A stretch of 64,000 nt of DNA from Streptomyces albofaciens JCM 4342 (GTDB lineage Bacteria; Actinomycetota; Actinomycetes; Streptomycetales; Streptomycetaceae), in the NCBI RefSeq assembly GCF_008634025.1, contig NZ_PDCM01000002.1, positions 2,356,001 to 2,420,000 on the forward strand, given 5' to 3'. Of the stretch, positions 62,674-64,000 are shown in pieces (position 1 is the stretch's first letter; each line of letters starts with the position of its first letter). The translations under genes and the position numbers were made by a program. A model generated the notes under the pieces. That model was not told where the DNA came from. It ran no database searches and saw only the letters and a list, made by a program, of their open reading frames with translations.

Positions 62674-64000
62674 TCAGCTGCAACCGCTGGTCGATCCGCA
62701 GCCCTCGCACAGGTAGCAGCTGCCCGCGCGCTGCATCTTCGTACCGCAGGAGAAGCACAGCGGAGCGTCGGCGTTGATGCCGAGCTGCATCTCCACCAGT
62801 TCCGCGTTGGTGTGGGCCTGCTTGGGAGCCGGGGCCGCGGTCTCCTTGACGACCTCGGCCGTCGAGGCGGGGGCCTCCTTCACCGACTCCTGGCGCGGCG
62901 CCGACTGGGCCAGGCCCTCGACGTCCAGCTCGTCGTCGGTGGGCTCGTACGAACCGGTCTCCAGGTGGCGCTGGCGCTCCTCGACGGAGTGGATGCCGAG
63001 CGCGGAGCGGGTCTCGAAGGGCAGGAAGTCCAGCGCGAGACGGCGGAAGATGTAGTCGACGATCGACTGCGCCATCCGCACGTCCGGGTCGTCCGTCATG
63101 CCGGCCGGCTCGAAGCGCATGTTGGTGAACTTCGAGACGTACGTCTCCAGCGGCACGCCGTACTGGAGGCCCACCGAGACGGCGATGGAGAAGGCGTCCA
63201 TCATGCCCGCGAGGGTCGAACCCTGCTTGGACATCTTCAGGAAGACCTCGCCCAGACCGTCGTCCGGGTAGGAGTTGGCGGTCATGTAGCCCTCGGCGCC
63301 GCCGACCGTGAAGGAGGTGGTGATCCCGGGACGGCCCTTGGGCAGGCGCTTGCGGACCGGACGGTACTCGACGACCTTCTCGGCCGGCTTCTCCTCGGCC
63401 TTCTTCTCCTCCTCCTTCTTCTTGGCGGAGAGCGGCTGGCCGACCTTGCAGTTGTCGCGGTAGATCGCCAGCGCCTTCAGGCCCAGCTTCCAGCCCTCGA
63501 AGTAGACCTCCTCGACCTCCTCGACGGTGGCCGACTCGGGCAGGTTGACGGTCTTGGAGATCGCGCCGGACAGGAACGGCTGGGCCGCCGCCATCATCCG
63601 TACGTGACCCATGGCCGAGATGGAGCGCTCGCCCATGGCGCAGTCGAAGACCTCGTAGTGGGCCGGGTCCAGACCGGGGGCGTCGATCACGTTGCCGTTC
63701 TCGGCGATGTGGGCGACGATCGCCTCGACCTGCTCCGGCTGGTAGCCGAGCCGCTTGAGCGCCTTGGGGACCGTGTTGTTCACGATCTGCATGGAGCCGC
63801 CGCCGACCAGCTTCTTGAACTTGACCAGGGCCAGGTCCGGCTCGACGCCCGTGGTGTCGCAGTCCATCATCAGGCCGATGGTGCCGGTCGGGGCCAGCAC
63901 GGAGGCCTGCGCGTTGCGGAAGCCGTTCTTCTCGCCGAGGCGGATGACGTCCTGCCACGCCTCGGTGGCCGCGGCCCAGACCGGGGTGTCCAGGTCGTCC
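62674..64000 (-). CDS. nrdJ: Vitamin B12-dependent ribonucleotide reductase, C-terminal part
   Basis: About 440 residues of a class II (adenosylcobalamin) ribonucleotide reductase; the start lies right of the window. Visible features are the conserved APTGTIGLMMDCDTTGVEPD segment, the barrel part with FTNMRFEPAGMTDDPDVRMAQ, a Glu/Lys/Ala-rich linker and a C-terminal domain with CFSCGTKMQRAGSCYLCEGC, whose cysteines (zinc or thiol relay) supply electrons. It makes deoxyribonucleotides independent of oxygen. Its cobalamin riboswitch, if present, is outside the window. Confidence 0.95.
   Translation of the reverse strand, partial: DDLDTPVWAAATEAWQDVIRLGEKNGFRNAQASVLAPTGTIGLMMDCDTTGVEPDLALVKFKKLVGGGSMQIVNNTVPKALKRLGYQPEQVEAIVAHIAENGNVIDAPGLDPAHYEVFDCAMGERSISAMGHVRMMAAAQPFLSGAISKTVNLPESATVEEVEEVYFEGWKLGLKALAIYRDNCKVGQPLSAKKKEEEKKAEEKPAEKVVEYRPVRKRLPKGRPGITTSFTVGGAEGYMTANSYPDDGLGEVFLKMSKQGSTLAGMMDAFSIAVSVGLQYGVPLETYVSKFTNMRFEPAGMTDDPDVRMAQSIVDYIFRRLALDFLPFETRSALGIHSVEERQRHLETGSYEPTDDELDVEGLAQSAPRQESVKEAPASTAEVVKETAAPAPKQAHTNAELVEMQLGINADAPLCFSCGTKMQRAGSCYLCEGCGSTSGCS

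Overview
The window is chromosomal DNA of a Streptomyces or a very close relative. It is very GC-rich with strong third-position GC bias and uses many GTG and TTG starts. It carries the principal sigma factor gene hrdB next to the sporulation regulator whiH, the FtsZ regulator sepH, a DasR operator in front of ptsH, a DmdR-type iron box and a c-di-AMP (ydaO) riboswitch in front of a cell-wall peptidase. I see no rRNA, tRNA, CRISPR array, insertion sequence or prophage. The content looks like conserved core chromosome with a few accessory genes toward the right end.

Left part (1-19 kb): an MFS exporter (cut by the window edge) and an FAD-linked sugar-lactone/alditol oxidase; a membrane protein; sepH; a rhodanese; a VOC protein; thymidine kinase; a phosphodiesterase and DUF5998 pair; the GNAT/acyl-CoA-synthetase-like protein acetyltransferase; ptsH under a DasR site; a GntR/FCD regulator; an M23 peptidase under a riboswitch; and a translationally coupled pair of M16 peptidases.

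Middle part (19-39 kb): parC; a citrate synthase followed by a CobW GTPase; a divergent second citrate synthase fused to a DNA-binding helix-turn-helix; an iron-box-controlled sucrase/ferredoxin-like protein; an SDR; a CitA/DcuS-like two-component system with a paired DnaA-box element upstream; a NarL-type two-component system with a small membrane protein; parE; a small DUF7455 protein; a secreted trypsin-like protease; and hrdB. The two topoisomerase IV subunits are about 12 kb apart on opposite strands.

Right part (39-64 kb): whiH; a one-chain ABC transporter; a Nudix/NrtR-type regulator with an operator on its own promoter; a debranching-enzyme-like protein and DUF4192; a RecQ helicase with a phosphoribosyltransferase-like tail, divergent from DUF4192 across a second paired DnaA-box element; rnhB; an ADP-ribosylglycohydrolase; a histidine phosphatase; a repeat-rich gene-free stretch of about 0.9 kb; an ABC-F protein divergent from a TetR regulator across a 9-bp inverted repeat; a DUF4937-like protein; an amidase divergent from a second TetR regulator; a VOC protein; TerD; and the C-terminal part of the B12-dependent ribonucleotide reductase nrdJ, cut by the right edge.

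The most interesting observations are the HTH-citrate synthase and its paralogue facing each other across a promoter full of TTGA/TCAA half-sites and an 18-bp minisatellite; two near-identical paired DnaA-box elements outside oriC in promoter regions; self-overlapping promoter/operator arrangements (Nudix and TetR/ABC-F); and an in-frame palindromic insertion in the rhodanese gene. Gene starts were chosen by ribosome-binding site, overlap and codon use, and several remain uncertain.
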